Under the pieces are notes generated by a model. That model saw only the letters and a program-made list of their open reading frames with translations, was not told the origin of the DNA and ran no database searches. This document shows positions 50,101 through 63,840 of a stretch of DNA of 64,000 nt, one piece after another. The DNA is from Coriaria nepalensis (Eukaryota; Streptophyta; Magnoliopsida; Cucurbitales; Coriariaceae): NCBI GenBank assembly GCA_027186245.1, contig CP114483.1, positions 18,868,220 through 18,932,219 of the forward strand, in the 5' to 3' direction. The translations under genes were made by a program, and so were the position numbers. Each line of letters opens with the position of its first letter. Positions within the stretch are counted from its first letter, which is position 1.

Positions 50101-52150
50101 TCAAACATGATTTTATTTCATAACATGCAATTAATCTATTGAAGACAACAATGCATTATTTTACCCTTAAAAAGCATGTCACTCAGTCTTTTTAATCATT
50201 AAATTGTTTGAAAGCACTTCGAATCATATCTCTTTTTGCATTTAAAACGCGACTTTCATGCATAACTTGCAATTGATCTATTGAAGGCAACTATGCATTT
50301 TTTTAGCCTTAAAGTCATATTTTTGCGTCTCTTTTAGTCAGAAAATCATTCTAAATCACTTCGAACGAAATTCGGCATTTGGACATGACTTTCGTGCAGA
50401 ACTTGCAGTCGATCTATTGAAGGCGACAATGCATTTTTTTAGCCTTTAAGTCATGTAACTGAGTCTCTTCGAGTCATTAAATCATTCTAAATTAAGTCGA
50501 ACGAATTCTATTTGCGCTATTCAAACATTATTTTCTTACATAACTTGCAATTAATCTATTGAAGACAACAATGCATTATTTTACCATTAAAAAGCATATC
50601 ACTCAGTCTTTTTAATCATTAAATTGTTTGAAGGCACTTCGTACCAAATCTCTTTTTGCATTTAAAACGCGACTTTCATGCATAACTTGCAATTGATCTA
50701 TTGAAGGCAACTATGCATTTTTTTAGCCTTAAGGTCATATTTTTGCGTCTCTTTTAGTCAGAAAATCATTCTTAATCACTTCGAATGAAATTCGGCATTT
50801 GACCATTAATTTCGTGCATAACTTGCAGTTGATCTATTGAAGGCGACAATGCATTTTTTTAGCCTTTAAGTCATGTAACTGAGTCTCTTCGAGTCATTAA
50901 ATCATTCTAAATTAAGTCGAACGAATTCTATTTGCGCTCTTCAAACATTATTTTCTTACATAACTTGCAATTAATCTATTGAAGACAACAATGCATTATT
51001 TTACCATTAAAAAGCATATCACTCAGTCTTTTTAATCATTAAATTGTTTGAAGGCACTTCGAACCAAATCTCTTTTTGCATTTAAAACGCGACTTTCATG
51101 CATAACTTGCAATTGATCTATTGAAGGCAACTATGCATTTTTTTAGCCTTAAGGTCATATTTTTGCGTCTCTTTTAGTCAGAAAATCATTCTTAATCACT
51201 TCGAACGAAATTCGGCATTTGAACATGGATTTCGTGAATAACTTGCAGTTGATCTATTGAAGTCAACAATGCAATTGTTTAGCCTTAAAGTCATGTCAAT
51301 GAGTCTCATCTAGTCGTTAAATCATTCTAAATTAAGTCGAACGAATTCTATTTTTTCCCTTCAAACATGATTTTATTACATAACTTGCAATTAATCTATT
51401 GAAGACAACAATGCATTATTTTACCATTAAAAAGCATGTCACTCAGTCTTTTCAATCATTAAATTGTTTGAAAGCACTTCGAACCATATCTCTTTTTGCA
51501 TTTAAAACGCGACTTTCATGCATAACTTGCAATTGATCTATTGAAGGCAACTATGCATTTTTTTAGCCTTAAAGTCATATTTTTGCGTCTCTTTTAGTCA
51601 AAAAATCATTCTAAATCACTTCGAACGAAATTCGGCATTTGGACATGACTTTCGTGCATAACTTGCAGTCGATCTATTGAAGGCAACAATGCATTTTTTT
51701 AGCCTTTAAGTCATGTAACTGAGTCTCTTCGAGTCATTAAATCATTCTAAATTAAGTCGAACAAATTCTATTTGCGCTCTTCAAACATTATTTTCTTACA
51801 TAACTTGCAATTAATCTATTGAAGACAACAATGCATTATTTTACCATTAAAAAGCATATCACTCAGCCTTTTTAATCATTAAATTGTTTGTAGGCACTTC
51901 GAACCATATCTCTTTTTGCATTTAAAATGCGACTTTCAGGCATAACTTGCAATTGATCTATTGAAGGCAACTATGCATTTTTTTAGCCTTAAAGTTATAT
52001 TTTTGCGTCTCTTTTAGTCAGAAAATCATTCTAAATCACTCCGAACGAAATTTGGCATTTGAACATGAATTTCGTGCATAACTTGCAGTTGATCTATTGA
52101 AGTCAACAATGCATTTGTTTAGCCTTAAAGTCATGTCAATGAGTCTCTTC
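47175..52150 (+). repeat. 5-kb block, upstream copy of a pair spaced 7559 bp
   Basis: The block matches 54734-59709. Ordered rare variants are TTTAAAGAGCATG, CACTGCGAATG, TTCAGACATG, GAAAAGCATTC, GAACAAATTC, TTGATATATTG, CTTCAAGTCG, ACCTATAAAAAG, GCGTTTCTTT, ATCGTTCTAAA, GTGCAGAACTTG, AAGGCGACAAT, GCGCTATTC, CGTACCAAATC, GACCATTAATT, GTGAATAAC and GTCTCATC. I counted about nine substitutions over 4.98 kb, roughly 99.8% identity. Confidence 0.9.
50823..50964 (+). repeat. Hybrid A monomer, A1 start and A2 body
   Basis: The first 20 bp are A1 (CAGTTGATCTATTGAAG), followed by A2 features GGCGACAATGC, TTTTTTTAGCCTTTAAG and CTTCGAGTCATT. It follows a C monomer ending GACCATTAATTTCGTGC. The same junction recurs at 58382 and 62581. 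It is the reciprocal arrangement to the A2/A1 hybrids at 5042 and elsewhere, but with a different breakpoint. Confidence 0.85.
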
Positions 52151-52502
52151 TAGTCGTTAAATCATTCTAAATTAAGTCGAACGAATTCTATTTTTTCCCT
52201 TCGAACATGATTTTATTACATAACATGCAATTAATCTATTGAAGACAACAATGCATTATTTTACCTTTAAAAAGCATGTCACTCAGTCTTTTTAATCATT
52301 AAATTGTTTGAAAGCACTTCGAACCAAATCTCTTTTTGCATTTAAAACGCGACTTTCATGCATAACTTGCAATTGATCTATTGAAGGCAACTATGCATTT
52401 TTTTAGCCTTAAGGTCATATTTTTGCGTCTCTTTTAGTCAGAAAATCATTCTTAATCACTTCGAACGAAATTCGGCATTTGAACATGAATTTCGTGCATA
52501 AC

Positions 52503-55500
52503 TTGCAGTTGATCTATTGAAGTCAACAATGCATTTGTTTAGCCTTAAAGTCATGTCAATGAGTCTCTTCTAGTCGTTAAATCATTCTAAATTAAGTCGA
52601 ACGAATTCTATTTTTTCCCTTCAACATGATTTTATTACATAACTAGCAATTAATCTATTGAAGACAACAATGCATTATTTTACCATTAAAAAGCATGTCA
52701 CTCAGTCTTTTCAATCATTAAACTGTTTGAAGGCACTTCGGACCGTATGTCTTTTTGCATTGAAAACGCGACTTTCATACATAACTTGCAATCGATCTAT
52801 TGAAGGCAACTATGCATTTTTTTAGCCTTAAAGTCATATTTTTGCGTCTCTTTTAGTCAGAAAATCATTCTTAATCACTTCGAACGAAATTCGGCATTTG
52901 AACATGAATTTCGTGCATAACTTGCAGTTGATCTATTGAAGTCAACAATGCATTTGTTTAGCCTTAAAGTCATGTCAATGAGACTCTTCTAGTCGTTAAA
53001 TCATTCTAAATTAAGTCGAACGAATTCTATTTTTTCCCTTCAAACATGATTTTATTTCATAACATGCAATTAATCTATTGAAGACAACAATGCATTATTT
53101 TACCTTTAAAGAGCATGTCACTCAGTCTTTTTAATCATTAAATTGTTTGAAAGCACTTCGAACCATATCTCTTTTTGCATTTAAAACGCGACTTTCATGC
53201 ATAACTTGCAATTGATCTGTTGAAGGCAACTATGCATTTTTTTAGCCTTAAGGTCATATTTTTGCGTCTCTTTTAGTCAGAAAATCATTCTTAATCACTT
53301 CGAATGAAATTCGGCATTTGACCATGAATTTCGTGCATAACTTGCAGTTGATCTATTGAAGTCAACAATGCATTTGTTTAGCCTTAAAGTCATGTCAATG
53401 AGACTCTTCTAGTCGTTAAATCATTCTAAATTAAGTCGAACGAATTCTATTTTTTCCCTTCAAACATGATTTTATTTCATAACATGCAATTAATCTATTG
53501 AAGACAACAATGCATTAGTTTACCTTTAAAAAGCATGTCACTCAGTCTTTTTAATCATTAAATTGTTTGAAAGCACTTCGAACCATATCTCTTTTTGCAT
53601 TTAAAACGCGACTTTCATGCATAACTTGCAATTGATCTATTGAAGGCAACTATGCATTTTTTTAGCCTTAAAGTCATATTTTTGCGTCTCTTTTAGTCAC
53701 AAAATCATTCTAAATCACTTCGAACGAAATTCGGCATTTGGACATGACTTTCGTGCATAACTTGCAGTCGATCTATTGAAGGCAACAATGCATTTTTTTA
53801 GCCTCTAAGTCATGTAACTGAGTCTCTTCGAGTCATTAAATCATTCTAAATTAAGTCGAACGAATTCTATTTGCGCTCTTCAAACATTATTTTCTTACAT
53901 AACTTGCAATTAATCTATTGAAGACAACAATGCATTATTTTACCATTAAAAAGCATATCACTCAGTCTTTTTAATCATTAAATTGTTTGTAGGCACTTCG
54001 AACAAAATCTCTATTTGCATTTAAAATGCGAGTTTCAGGCATAACTTGCAATTGATCTATTGAAGGCAACTATGCATTTTTTTAGCCTTAAAGTCATATT
54101 TTTGCGTCTCTTTTAGTCATAAAATCATTCTAAATCACTCCGAACGAAATTCGGCATTTGAACATGAATTTCGTGCATAACTTGCAGTTGATCTATTGAA
54201 GTCAACAATGCATTTGTTTAGCCTTAAAGTCATGTCAATGAGTCTCTTCTAGTCGTTAAATCATTCTAAATTAAGTCGAACGAATTCTATTTTTTCCCTT
54301 CAAACATGATTTTATTACATAACTAGCAATTAATCTATTGAAGACAACAATGCATTATTTTACCATTAAAAAGCATGTCACTCAGTCTTTTCAATCATTA
54401 AACTGTTTGAAGGCACTTCGGACCGTATGTCTTTTTGCATTGAAAACGCGACTTTCATACATAACTTGCAATCGATCTATTGAAGGCAACTATGCATTTT
54501 TTTAGCCTTAAAGTCATATTTTTGCGTCTCTTTTAGTCAGAAAATCATTCTTAATCACTTCGAACGAAATTCGGCATTTGAACATGAATTTCGTGCATAA
54601 CTTGCAGTTGATCTATTGAAGTCAACAATGCATTTGTTTAGCCTTAAAGTCATGTCAATGAGACTCTTCTAGTCGTTAAATCATTCTAAATTAAGTCGAA
54701 CGAATTCTATTTTTTCCCTTCAAACATGATTTTATTTCATAACATGCAATTAATCTATTGAAGACAACAATGCATTATTTTACCTTTAAAGAGCATGTCA
54801 CTCAGTCTTTTTAATCATTAAATTGTTTGAAAGCACTTCGAACCATATCTCTTTTTGCATTTAAAATGCGACTTTCATGCATAACTTGCAATTGATCTGT
54901 TGAAGGCAACTATGCATTTTTTTAGCCTTAAGGTCATATTTTTGCGTCTCTTTTAGTCAGAAAATCATTCTTAATCACTGCGAATGAAATTCGGCATTTG
55001 ACCATGAATTTCGTGCATAACTTGCAGTTGATCTATTGAAGTCAACAATGCATTTGTTTAGCCTTAAAGTCATGTCAATGAGACTCTTCTAGTCGTTAAA
55101 TCATTCTAAATTAAGTCGAACGAATTCTATTTTTTCCCTTCAAACATGATTTTATTTCATAACATGCAATTAATCTATTGAAGACAACAATGCATTATTT
55201 TACCTTTAAAAAGCATGTCACTCAGTCTTTTTAATCATTAAATTGTTTGAAAGCACTTCGAACCATATCTCTTTTTGCATTTAAAACGCGACTTTCATGC
55301 ATAACTTGCAATTGATCTATTGAAGGCAACTATGCATTTTTTTAGCCTTAAAGTCATATTTTTGCGTCTCTTTTAGTCACAAAATCATTCTAAATCACTT
55401 CGAACGAAATTCGGCATTTGGACATGACTTTCGTGCATAACTTGCAGTCGATCTATTGAAGGCAACAATGCATTTTTTTAGCCTCTAAGTCATGTAACTG

Positions 55501-55980
55501 AGTCTCTTCGAGTCATTAAATCATTCTAAATTAAGTCGAACGAATTCTATTTGCGCTCTTCAAACATTATTTTCTTACATAACTTGCAATTAATCTATTG
55601 AAGACAACAATGCATTATTTTACCATTAAAAAGCATATCACTCAGTCTTTTTAATCATTAAATTGTTTGTAGGCACTTCGAACCAAATCTCTTTTTGCAT
55701 TTAAAATGCGAGTTTCAGGCATAACTTGCAATTGATTTATTGAAGGCAACTATGCATTTTTTTAGCCTTAAAGTCATATTTTTGCGTCTCTTTTAGTCAT
55801 AAAATCATTCTAAATCACTCCGAACGAAATTCGGCATTTGAACATGAATTTCGTGCATAACTTGCAGTTGATCTATTGAAGTCAACAATGCATTTGTTTA
55901 GCCTTAAAGTCATGTCAATGAGTCTCTTCTAGTCGTTAAATCATTCTAAATTAAGTCGAACGAATTCTATTTTTTCCCTT
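52503..55980 (+). repeat. 1680-bp (four-unit) tandem duplication
   Basis: 52503-54300 repeats at 54182-55980. Both contain AACTAGCAATT, B3 with CATACATAACTTG, TTTAAAGAGCATG with GATCTGTTG, and an A2 unit. Private changes include GCATTAGTTTACC near 53513 and AACAAAATCTCTATTTG near 54002 in the first copy. The first copy is one base shorter. Confidence 0.85.
52621..52630 (+). other. Single-base deletion in an A1 monomer
   Basis: CCCTTCAACATGATTTT lacks one A of CCCTTCAAACATG. The unit is 419 bp. The tandem copy near 54301 keeps the A, so the loss followed the duplication or was restored there by exchange. Confidence 0.88.
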
Positions 55981-58900
55981 CAGACATGATTTTATTTCAT
56001 AACATGCAATTAATCTATTGAAGACAACAATGCATTATTTTACCTTTAAAAAGCATGTCACTCAGTCTTTTTAATCATTAAATTGTTTGAAAGCACTTCG
56101 AACCATATCTCTTTTTGCATTTAAAACGCGACATTCATGCATAACTTGCAATTGATCTATTGAAGGCAACTATGCATTTTTTTAGCCTCAAAGTCATATT
56201 TTTGCGTCTCTTTTAGTCAGAAAAGCATTCTAAATCACTTCGAACGAAATTCGGCATTTGGACATGACTTTCGTGCATAACTTGCAGTCGATCTATTGAA
56301 GGCAACAATGCATTTTTTTAGCCTTTAAGTCATGTAACTGAGTCTCTTCGAGTCATTAAATCATTCTAAATTAAGTCGAACAAATTCTATTTGCGCTCTT
56401 CAAACATTATTTTCTTACATAACTTGCAATTAATCTATTGAAGACAACAATGCATTATTTTACCTTTAAAAAGCATGTCACTCAGTCTTTTTAATCATTA
56501 AATTGTTTGAAAGCACTTCGAACCATATCTCTTTTTGCATTTAAAACGCGACTTTCATGCATAACTTGCAATTGATATATTGAAGGCAACTATGCATTTT
56601 TTTAGCCTTAAAGTCATATTTTTGCGTCTCTTTTAGTCAGAAAATCATTCTTAATCAATTCGAACGAAATTCGGCATTTGAACATGAATTTCGTGCATAA
56701 CTTGCAGTTGATCTATTGAAGTCAACAATGCATTTGTTTAGCCTTAAAGTCATGTCAATGAGACTCTTCAAGTCGTTAAATCATTCTAAATTAAGTCGAA
56801 CGAATTCTATTTTTTCCCTTCAAACATGATTTTATTACATAACTTGCAATTAATCTATTGAAGACAACAATGCATTATTTTACCTATAAAAAGCATGTCA
56901 CTCAGTCTTTTTAATCATTAAATTGTTTGAAAGCACTTCGAACCATATCTCTTTTTGCATTTAAAACGCGACTTTCATGCATAACTTGCAATTGATCTAT
57001 TGAAGGCAACTATGCATTTTTTTAGCCTTAAGGTCATATTTTTGCGTTTCTTTTAGTCAGAAAATCATTCTTAATCACTTCGAACGAAATTCGGCATTTG
57101 ACCATGAATTTCGTGCATAACTTGCAGTTGATCTATTGAAGTCAACAATGCATTTGTTTAGCCTTAAAGTCATGTCAATGAGACTCTTCTAGTCGTTAAA
57201 TCGTTCTAAATTAAGTCGAACGAATTCTATTTTTTCCCTTCGAACATGATTTTATTACATAACATGCAATTAATCTATTGAAGACAACAATGCATTATTT
57301 TACCTTTAAAAAGCATGTCACTCAGTCTTTTTAATCATTAAATTGTTTGAAAGCACTTCGAACCAAATCTCTTTTTGCATTTAAAACGCGACTTTCATGC
57401 ATAACTTGCAATTGATCTATTGAAGGCAACTATGCATTTTTTTAGCCTTAAGGTCATATTTTTGCGTCTCTTTTAGTCAGAAAATCATTCTTAATCACTT
57501 CGAACGAAATTCGGCATTTGAACATGAATTTCGTGCATAACTTGCAGTTGATCTATTGAAGTCAACAATGCATTTGTTTAGCCTTAAAGTCATGTCAATG
57601 AGTCTCTTCTAGTCATTAAATCATTCTAAATTAAGTCGAACGAATTCTATTTTTTCCCTTCAAACATGATTTTATTTCATAACATGCAATTAATCTATTG
57701 AAGACAACAATGCATTATTTTACCCTTAAAAAGCATGTCACTCAGTCTTTTTAATCATTAAATTGTTTGAAAGCACTTCGAATCATATCTCTTTTTGCAT
57801 TTAAAACGCGACTTTCATGCATAACTTGCAATTGATCTATTGAAGGCAACTATGCATTTTTTTAGCCTTAAAGTCATATTTTTGCGTCTCTTTTAGTCAG
57901 AAAATCATTCTAAATCACTTCGAACGAAATTCGGCATTTGGACATGACTTTCGTGCAGAACTTGCAGTCGATCTATTGAAGGCGACAATGCATTTTTTTA
58001 GCCTTTAAGTCATGTAACTGAGTCTCTTCGAGTCATTAAATCATTCTAAATTAAGTCGAACGAATTCTATTTGCGCTATTCAAACATTATTTTCTTACAT
58101 AACTTGCAATTAATCTATTGAAGACAACAATGCATTATTTTACCATTAAAAAGCATATAACTCAGTCTTTTTAATCATTAAATTGTTTGAAGGCACTTCG
58201 TACCAAATCTCTTTTTGCATTTAAAACGCGACTTTCATGCATAACTTGCAATTGATCTATTGAAGGCAACTATGCATTTTTTTAGCCTTAAGGTCATATT
58301 TTTGCGTCTCTTTTAGTCAGAAAATCATTCTTAATCACTTCGAATGAAATTCGGCATTTGACCATTAATTTCGTGCATAACTTGCAGTTGATCTATTGAA
58401 GGCGACAATGCATTTTTTTAGCCTTTAAGTCATGTAACTGAGTCTCTTCGAGTCATTAAATCATTCTAAATTAAGTCGAACGAATTCTATTTGCGCTCTT
58501 CAAACATTATTTTCTTACATAACTTGCAATTAATCTATTGAAGACAACAATGCATTATTTTACCATTAAAAAGCATATCACTCAGTCTTTTTAATCATTA
58601 AATTGTTTGAAGGCACTTCGAACCAAATCCCTTTTTGCATTTAAAACGCGACTTTCATGCATAACTTGCAATTGATCTATTGAAGGCAACTATGCATTTT
58701 TTTAGCCTTAAGGTCATATTTTTGCGTCTCTTTTAGTCAGAAAATCATTCTTAATCACTTCGAACGAAATTCGGCATTTGAACATGGATTTCGTGAATAA
58801 CTTGCAGTTGATCTATTGAAGTCAACAATGCAATTGTTTAGCCTTAAAGTCATGTCAATGAGTCTCATCTAGTCGTTAAATCATTCTAAATTAAGTCGAA

Positions 58901-59709
58901 CGAATTCTATTTTTTCCCTTCAAACATGATTTTATTACATAACTTGCAATTAATCTATTGAAGACAACAATGCATTATTTTACCATTAAAAAGCATGTCA
59001 CTCAGTCTTTTCAATCATTAAATTGTTTGAAAGCACTTCGAACCATATCTCTTTTTGCATTTAAAACGCGACTTTCATGCATAACTTGCAATTGATCTAT
59101 TGAAGGCAACTATGCATTTTTTTAGCCTTAAAGTCATATTTTTGCGTCTCTTTTAGTCAGAAAATCATTCTAAATCACTTCGAACGAAATTCGGCATTTG
59201 GACATGACTTTCGTGCATAACTTGCAGTCGATCTATTGAAGGCAACAATGCATTTTTTTAGCCTTTAAGTCATGTAACTGAGTCTCTTCGAGTCATTAAA
59301 TCATTCTAAATTAAGTCGAACAAATTCTATTTGCGCTCTTCAAACATTATTTTCTTACATAACTTGCAATTAATCTATTGAAGACAACAATGCATTATTT
59401 TACCATTAAAAAGCATATCACTCAGCCTTTTTAATCATTAAATTGTTTGTAGGCACTTCGAACCATATCTCTTTTTGCATTTAAAATGCGACTTTCAGGC
59501 ATAACTTGCAATTGATCTATTGAAGGCAACTATGCATTTTTTTAGCCTTAAAGTTATATTTTTGCGTCTCTTTTAGTCAGAAAATCATTCTAAATCACTC
59601 CGAACGAAATTTGGCATTTGAACATGAATTTCGTGCATAACTTGCAGTTGATCTATTGAAGTCAACAATGCATTTGTTTAGCCTTAAAGTCATGTCAATG
59701 AGTCTCTTC
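54734..59709 (+). repeat. 5-kb block, downstream copy of the 7559-bp-spaced pair
   Basis: This is the counterpart of 47175-52150 with the same variants in the same order. The offset is 18 units minus the one base lost near 52622, which lies outside the block and between the copies. Differences include AAAATGCGAC near 54864, ATATAACTC near 58155 and AAATCCCTTT near 58625. Confidence 0.9.
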
Positions 59710-61020
59710 TAGTCATTAAATCATTCTAAATTAAGTCGAACGAATTCTATTTTTTCCCTTCAAACATGATTTTATTTCATAACATGCAATTAATCTATTG
59801 AAGACAACAATGCATTATTTTACCCTTAAAAAGCATGTCACTCAGTCTTTTTAATCATTAAATTGTTTGAAAGCACTTCGAATCATATCTCTTTTTGCAT
59901 TTAAAACGCGACTTTCATGCATAACTTGCAATTGATCTATTGAAGGCAACTATGCATTTTTTTAGCCTTAAAGTCATATTTTTGCGTCTCTTTTAGTCAG
60001 AAAATCATTCTAAATCACTTCGAACGAAATTCGGCATTTGGACATGACTTTCGTGCAGAACTTGCAGTCGATCTATTGAAGGCGACAATGCATTTTTTTA
60101 GCCTTTAAGTCATGTAACTGAGTCTCTTCGAGTCATTAAATCATTCTAAATTAAGTCGAACGAATTCGATTTGCGCTATTCAAACATTATTTTCTTACAT
60201 AACTTGCAATTAATCTATTGAAGACAACAATGCATTATTTTACCATTAAAAAGCATATCACTCAGTCTTTTTAATCATTAAATTGTTTGAAGGCACTTCG
60301 TACCAAATCTCTTTTTGCATTTAAAACGCGATTTTCATGCATAACTTGCAATTGATCTATTGAAGGCAACTATGCATTTTTTTAGCCTTAAGGTCATATT
60401 TTTGCGTCTCTTTTAGTCAGAAAATCATTCTTAATCACTTCGAATGAAATTCGGCATTTGACCATTAATTTCGTGCATAACTTGCAGTTGATCTATTGAA
60501 GTCAACAATGCATTTGTTTAGCCTTAAAGTCATGTCAATGAGACTCTTCAAGTCGTTAAATCATTCTAAATTAAGTCGAACGAATTCTATTTTTTCCCTT
60601 CAAACATGATTTTATTACATAACTTGCAATTAATCTATTGAAGACAACAATGCATTATTTTACCTATAAAAAGCATGTCACTCAGTCTTTTTAATCATTA
60701 AATTGTTTGAAAGCACTTCGAACCATATCTCTTTTTGCATTTAAAACGCGAATTTCATGCATAACTTGCAATTGATCTATTGAAGGCAACTATGCATTTT
60801 TTTAGCCTTAAGGTCATATTTTTGCGTTTCTTTTAGTCAGAAAATCATTCTTAATCACTTCGAACGAAATTCGGCATTTGACCATGAATTTCGTGCATAA
60901 CTTGCAGTTGATCTATTGAAGTCAACAATGCATTTGTTTAGCCTTAAAGTCATGTCAATGAGACTCTTCTAGTCGTTAAATCGTTCTAAATTAAGTCGAA
61001 CGAATTCTATTTTTTCCCTT
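59642..61020 (+). repeat. Mosaic of two displaced pieces of the preceding block
   Basis: 59700-60481 matches 57600-58381 (offset 2100) by TAGTCATTAAATC, TACCCTTAAA, GAATCATATC, GTGCAGAACTTG and GACCATTAATT. 60482-61020 then jumps back to match 56702-57240 (offset 3780) by CTTCAAGTCG, ACCTATAAAAAG, GCGTTTCTTT and ATCGTTCTAAA. The join is at a unit boundary. Private changes include GAATTCGATTTG near 60162. Confidence 0.85.
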
Positions 61021-61847
61021 CGAACATGATTTTATTACATAACATGCAATTAATCTATTGAAGACAACAATGCATTATTTTACCTTTAAAAAGCATGTCA
61101 CTCAGTCTTTTTAATCATTAAATTGTTCGAAAGCACTTCGAACCATATCTCTTTTTGCATTTAAAACGCGACTTTCATGCATAACTTGCAATTGATCTAT
61201 TGAAGGCAACTATGCATTTTTTTAGCCTTAAGGTCATATTTTTGCGTCTCTTTTAGTCAGAAAATCATTCTTAATCACTTCGAACGAAATTCGGCATTTG
61301 AACATGAATTTCGTGCATAACTTGCAGTTGATCTATTGAAGTCAACAATGCATTTGTTTAGCCTTAAAGTCATGTCAATGAGACTCTTCTAGTCGTTAAA
61401 TCATTCTAAATTAAGTCGAACGAATTCTATTTTTTCCCTTCGAACATGATTTTATTTCATAACATGCAATGAATCTATTGAAGACAATAATGCATTATTT
61501 TACCTTTAAAAAGCATGTCACTCAGTCTTTTTAGTCATTAAATTGTTTGAAAGCACTTCGAACCATATCTCTTTTTGCATTTAAAACGCGACTTTCATGC
61601 ATAACTTGCAATTGATCTATTGAAGGCAACTATGCATTTTTTTAGCCTTAAAGTCATATTTTTGCGTCTCTTTTAGTCAGAAAATCATTCTAAATCACTT
61701 CGAACGAAATTCGGCATTTGGACATGACTTTCGTGCATAACTTGCAGTCGATCTATTGAAGGCAACAATGCATCTTTTTAGCCTTTAAGTCATGTAACTG
61801 AGTCTCTTCGAGTCATTAAATCATTCTAAATGAAGTCGAACGAATTC

Positions 61848-61860
61848 TATTTGGCTCTTC
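61848..61860 (+). other. Single-base deletion in an A2 monomer
   Basis: CTATTTGGCTCTTC replaces CTATTTGCGCTCTTC, one base short. The preceding TGAAGTCGAAC variant is linked. Both recur near 63528-63540 in the tandem copy. Confidence 0.88.
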
Positions 61861-63450
61861 AAACATTATTTTCTTACATAACTTGCAATTAATCTATTGA
61901 AGACAACAATGCATTATTTTACCATTAAAAAGCATATCACTCAGTCTTTTTAATCATTAAATTGTTTGAAGGCACTTCGAACCAAATCTCTTTTTGCATT
62001 TAAAATGAGACTTTCAGGCATAACTTGCAATTGATCTATTGAAGGCAACTATGCATTTTGTTAGTCTTAAAGTCATATTTTTGCGTCTCTTTTAGTCAGA
62101 AAATCATTCTAAATCATTCCGAACGAAATTCGGCATTTGAACATGAATTTCGTGCATAACTTGCAGTTGATCTATTGAAGTCAACAATGCATTTGTTTAG
62201 CCTTAAAGTCATGTCAATGAGACTCTTCTAGTCGTTAAATCATTCTAAATTAAGTCGAACGAATTCTATTTTTTCCCTTCGAACATGATTTTATTTCATA
62301 ACATGCAATTAATCTATTGAAGACAACAATGCATTATTTTACCTTTAAAAAGCATGTCACTCAGTCTTTTTAATCATTAAATTGTTTGAAAGCACTTCGA
62401 ACCATATCTCTTTTTGCATTTAAAACACGACTTTCATGCATAACTTGCAATTGATCTATTGAAAGCAACTATGCATTTTTTTAGCCTTAAGGTCATATTT
62501 TTGCGTCTCTTTTAGTCAGAAAATCATTCTTAATCACTTCGAATGAAATTCGGCATTTGACCATTAATTTCGTGCATAACTTGCAGTTGATCTATTGAAG
62601 GCGACAATGCATTTTTTTAGCCTTTAAGTCATGTAACTGAGTCTCTTCGAGTCATTAAATCATTCTAAATTAAGTCGAACGAATTCTATTTGCGCTCTTC
62701 AAACATTATTTTCTTACATAACTTGCAATTAATCTATTGAAGACAACAATGCATTATTTTACCATTAAAAAGCATATCACTCATTCTTTTTAATCATTAA
62801 ATTGTTTAAAGGCACTTCGAACCAAATCTCTTTTTGCATTTAAAACGCGACTTTCATGCATAACTTGCAATTGATCTATTGAAGGCAACTATGCATTTTT
62901 TTAGCCTTAAGGTCATATGTTTGCGTCTCTTTTAGTCAGAAAATCATTCTTAATCACTTCGAACGAAATTCGGCATTTGAACATGAATTTCGTGCATAAC
63001 TTGCAGTTGATCTATTGAAGTCAACAATGCATTTGTTTAGCCTTAAAGTCATGTCAATGAGACTCTTCTAGTTGTTAAATCATTCTAAATTAAGTCGAAC
63101 GAATTCTATTTTTTCCCTTCGAACATGATTTTATTTCATAACATGCAATTAATCTATTGAAGACAACAATGCATTATTTTACCTTTAAAAAGCATGTCAC
63201 TCAGTCTTTTTAGTCATTAAATTGTTTGAAAGCACTTCGAACCATATCTCTTTTTGCATTTAAAACGCGACTTTCATGCATAACTTGCAATTGATCTATT
63301 GAAGGCAACTATGCATTTTTTTAGCCTTAAAGTCATATTTTTGCGTCTCTTTTAGTCAGAAAATCATTCTAAATCACTTCGAACGAAATTCGGCATTTGG
63401 ACATGACTTTCGTGCATAACTTGCAGTCGATCTATTGAAGGCAACAATGC

Positions 63451-63460
63451 ATTTTTTTTA
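63451..63460 (+). other. T-run expansion in an A2 monomer
   Basis: The usual T7 after GCA is T8 here. The tandem copy at 61772-61780 reads CATCTTTTTAG instead. Slippage in the T run is the simple explanation. Together with the one-base loss near 63531 it leaves the 420-bp register unchanged. Confidence 0.85.
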
Positions 63461-63840
63461 GCCTTTAAGTCATGTAACTGAGTCTCTTCGAGTCATTAAA
63501 TCATTCTAAATGAAGTCGAACGAATTCTATTTGGCTCTTCAAACATTATTTTCTTACATAACTTGCAATTAATCTATTGAAGACAACAATGCATTATTTT
63601 ACCATTAAAAAGCATATCACTCAGTCTTTTTAATCATTAAATTGTTTGAAGGCACTTCGAACCAAATCTCTTTTTGCATTTAAAATGAGACTTTCAGGCA
63701 TAACTTGCAATTGATCTATTGAAGGCAACTATGCATTTTGTTAGTCTTAAAGTCATATTTTTGCGTCTCTTTTAGTCAGAAAATCATTCTAAATCATTCC
63801 GAACGAAATTCGGCATTTGAACATGAATTTCGTGCATAAC

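Larger units (their letters stand above)
61322..63840 (+). repeat. 1680-bp (four-unit) duplication
   Basis: About 61500-62200 repeats at 63180-63880. Shared variants are TTTTTAGTCATTAAATTG, CTAAATGAAGTCG, CTATTTGGCTCTTC (one base short), AAAATGAGACTTTCAGG and TTAGTCTTAAAG. The intervening unit pair (about 62500-62990) copies 58320-58800, including the A1/A2 hybrid. Confidence 0.84.
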
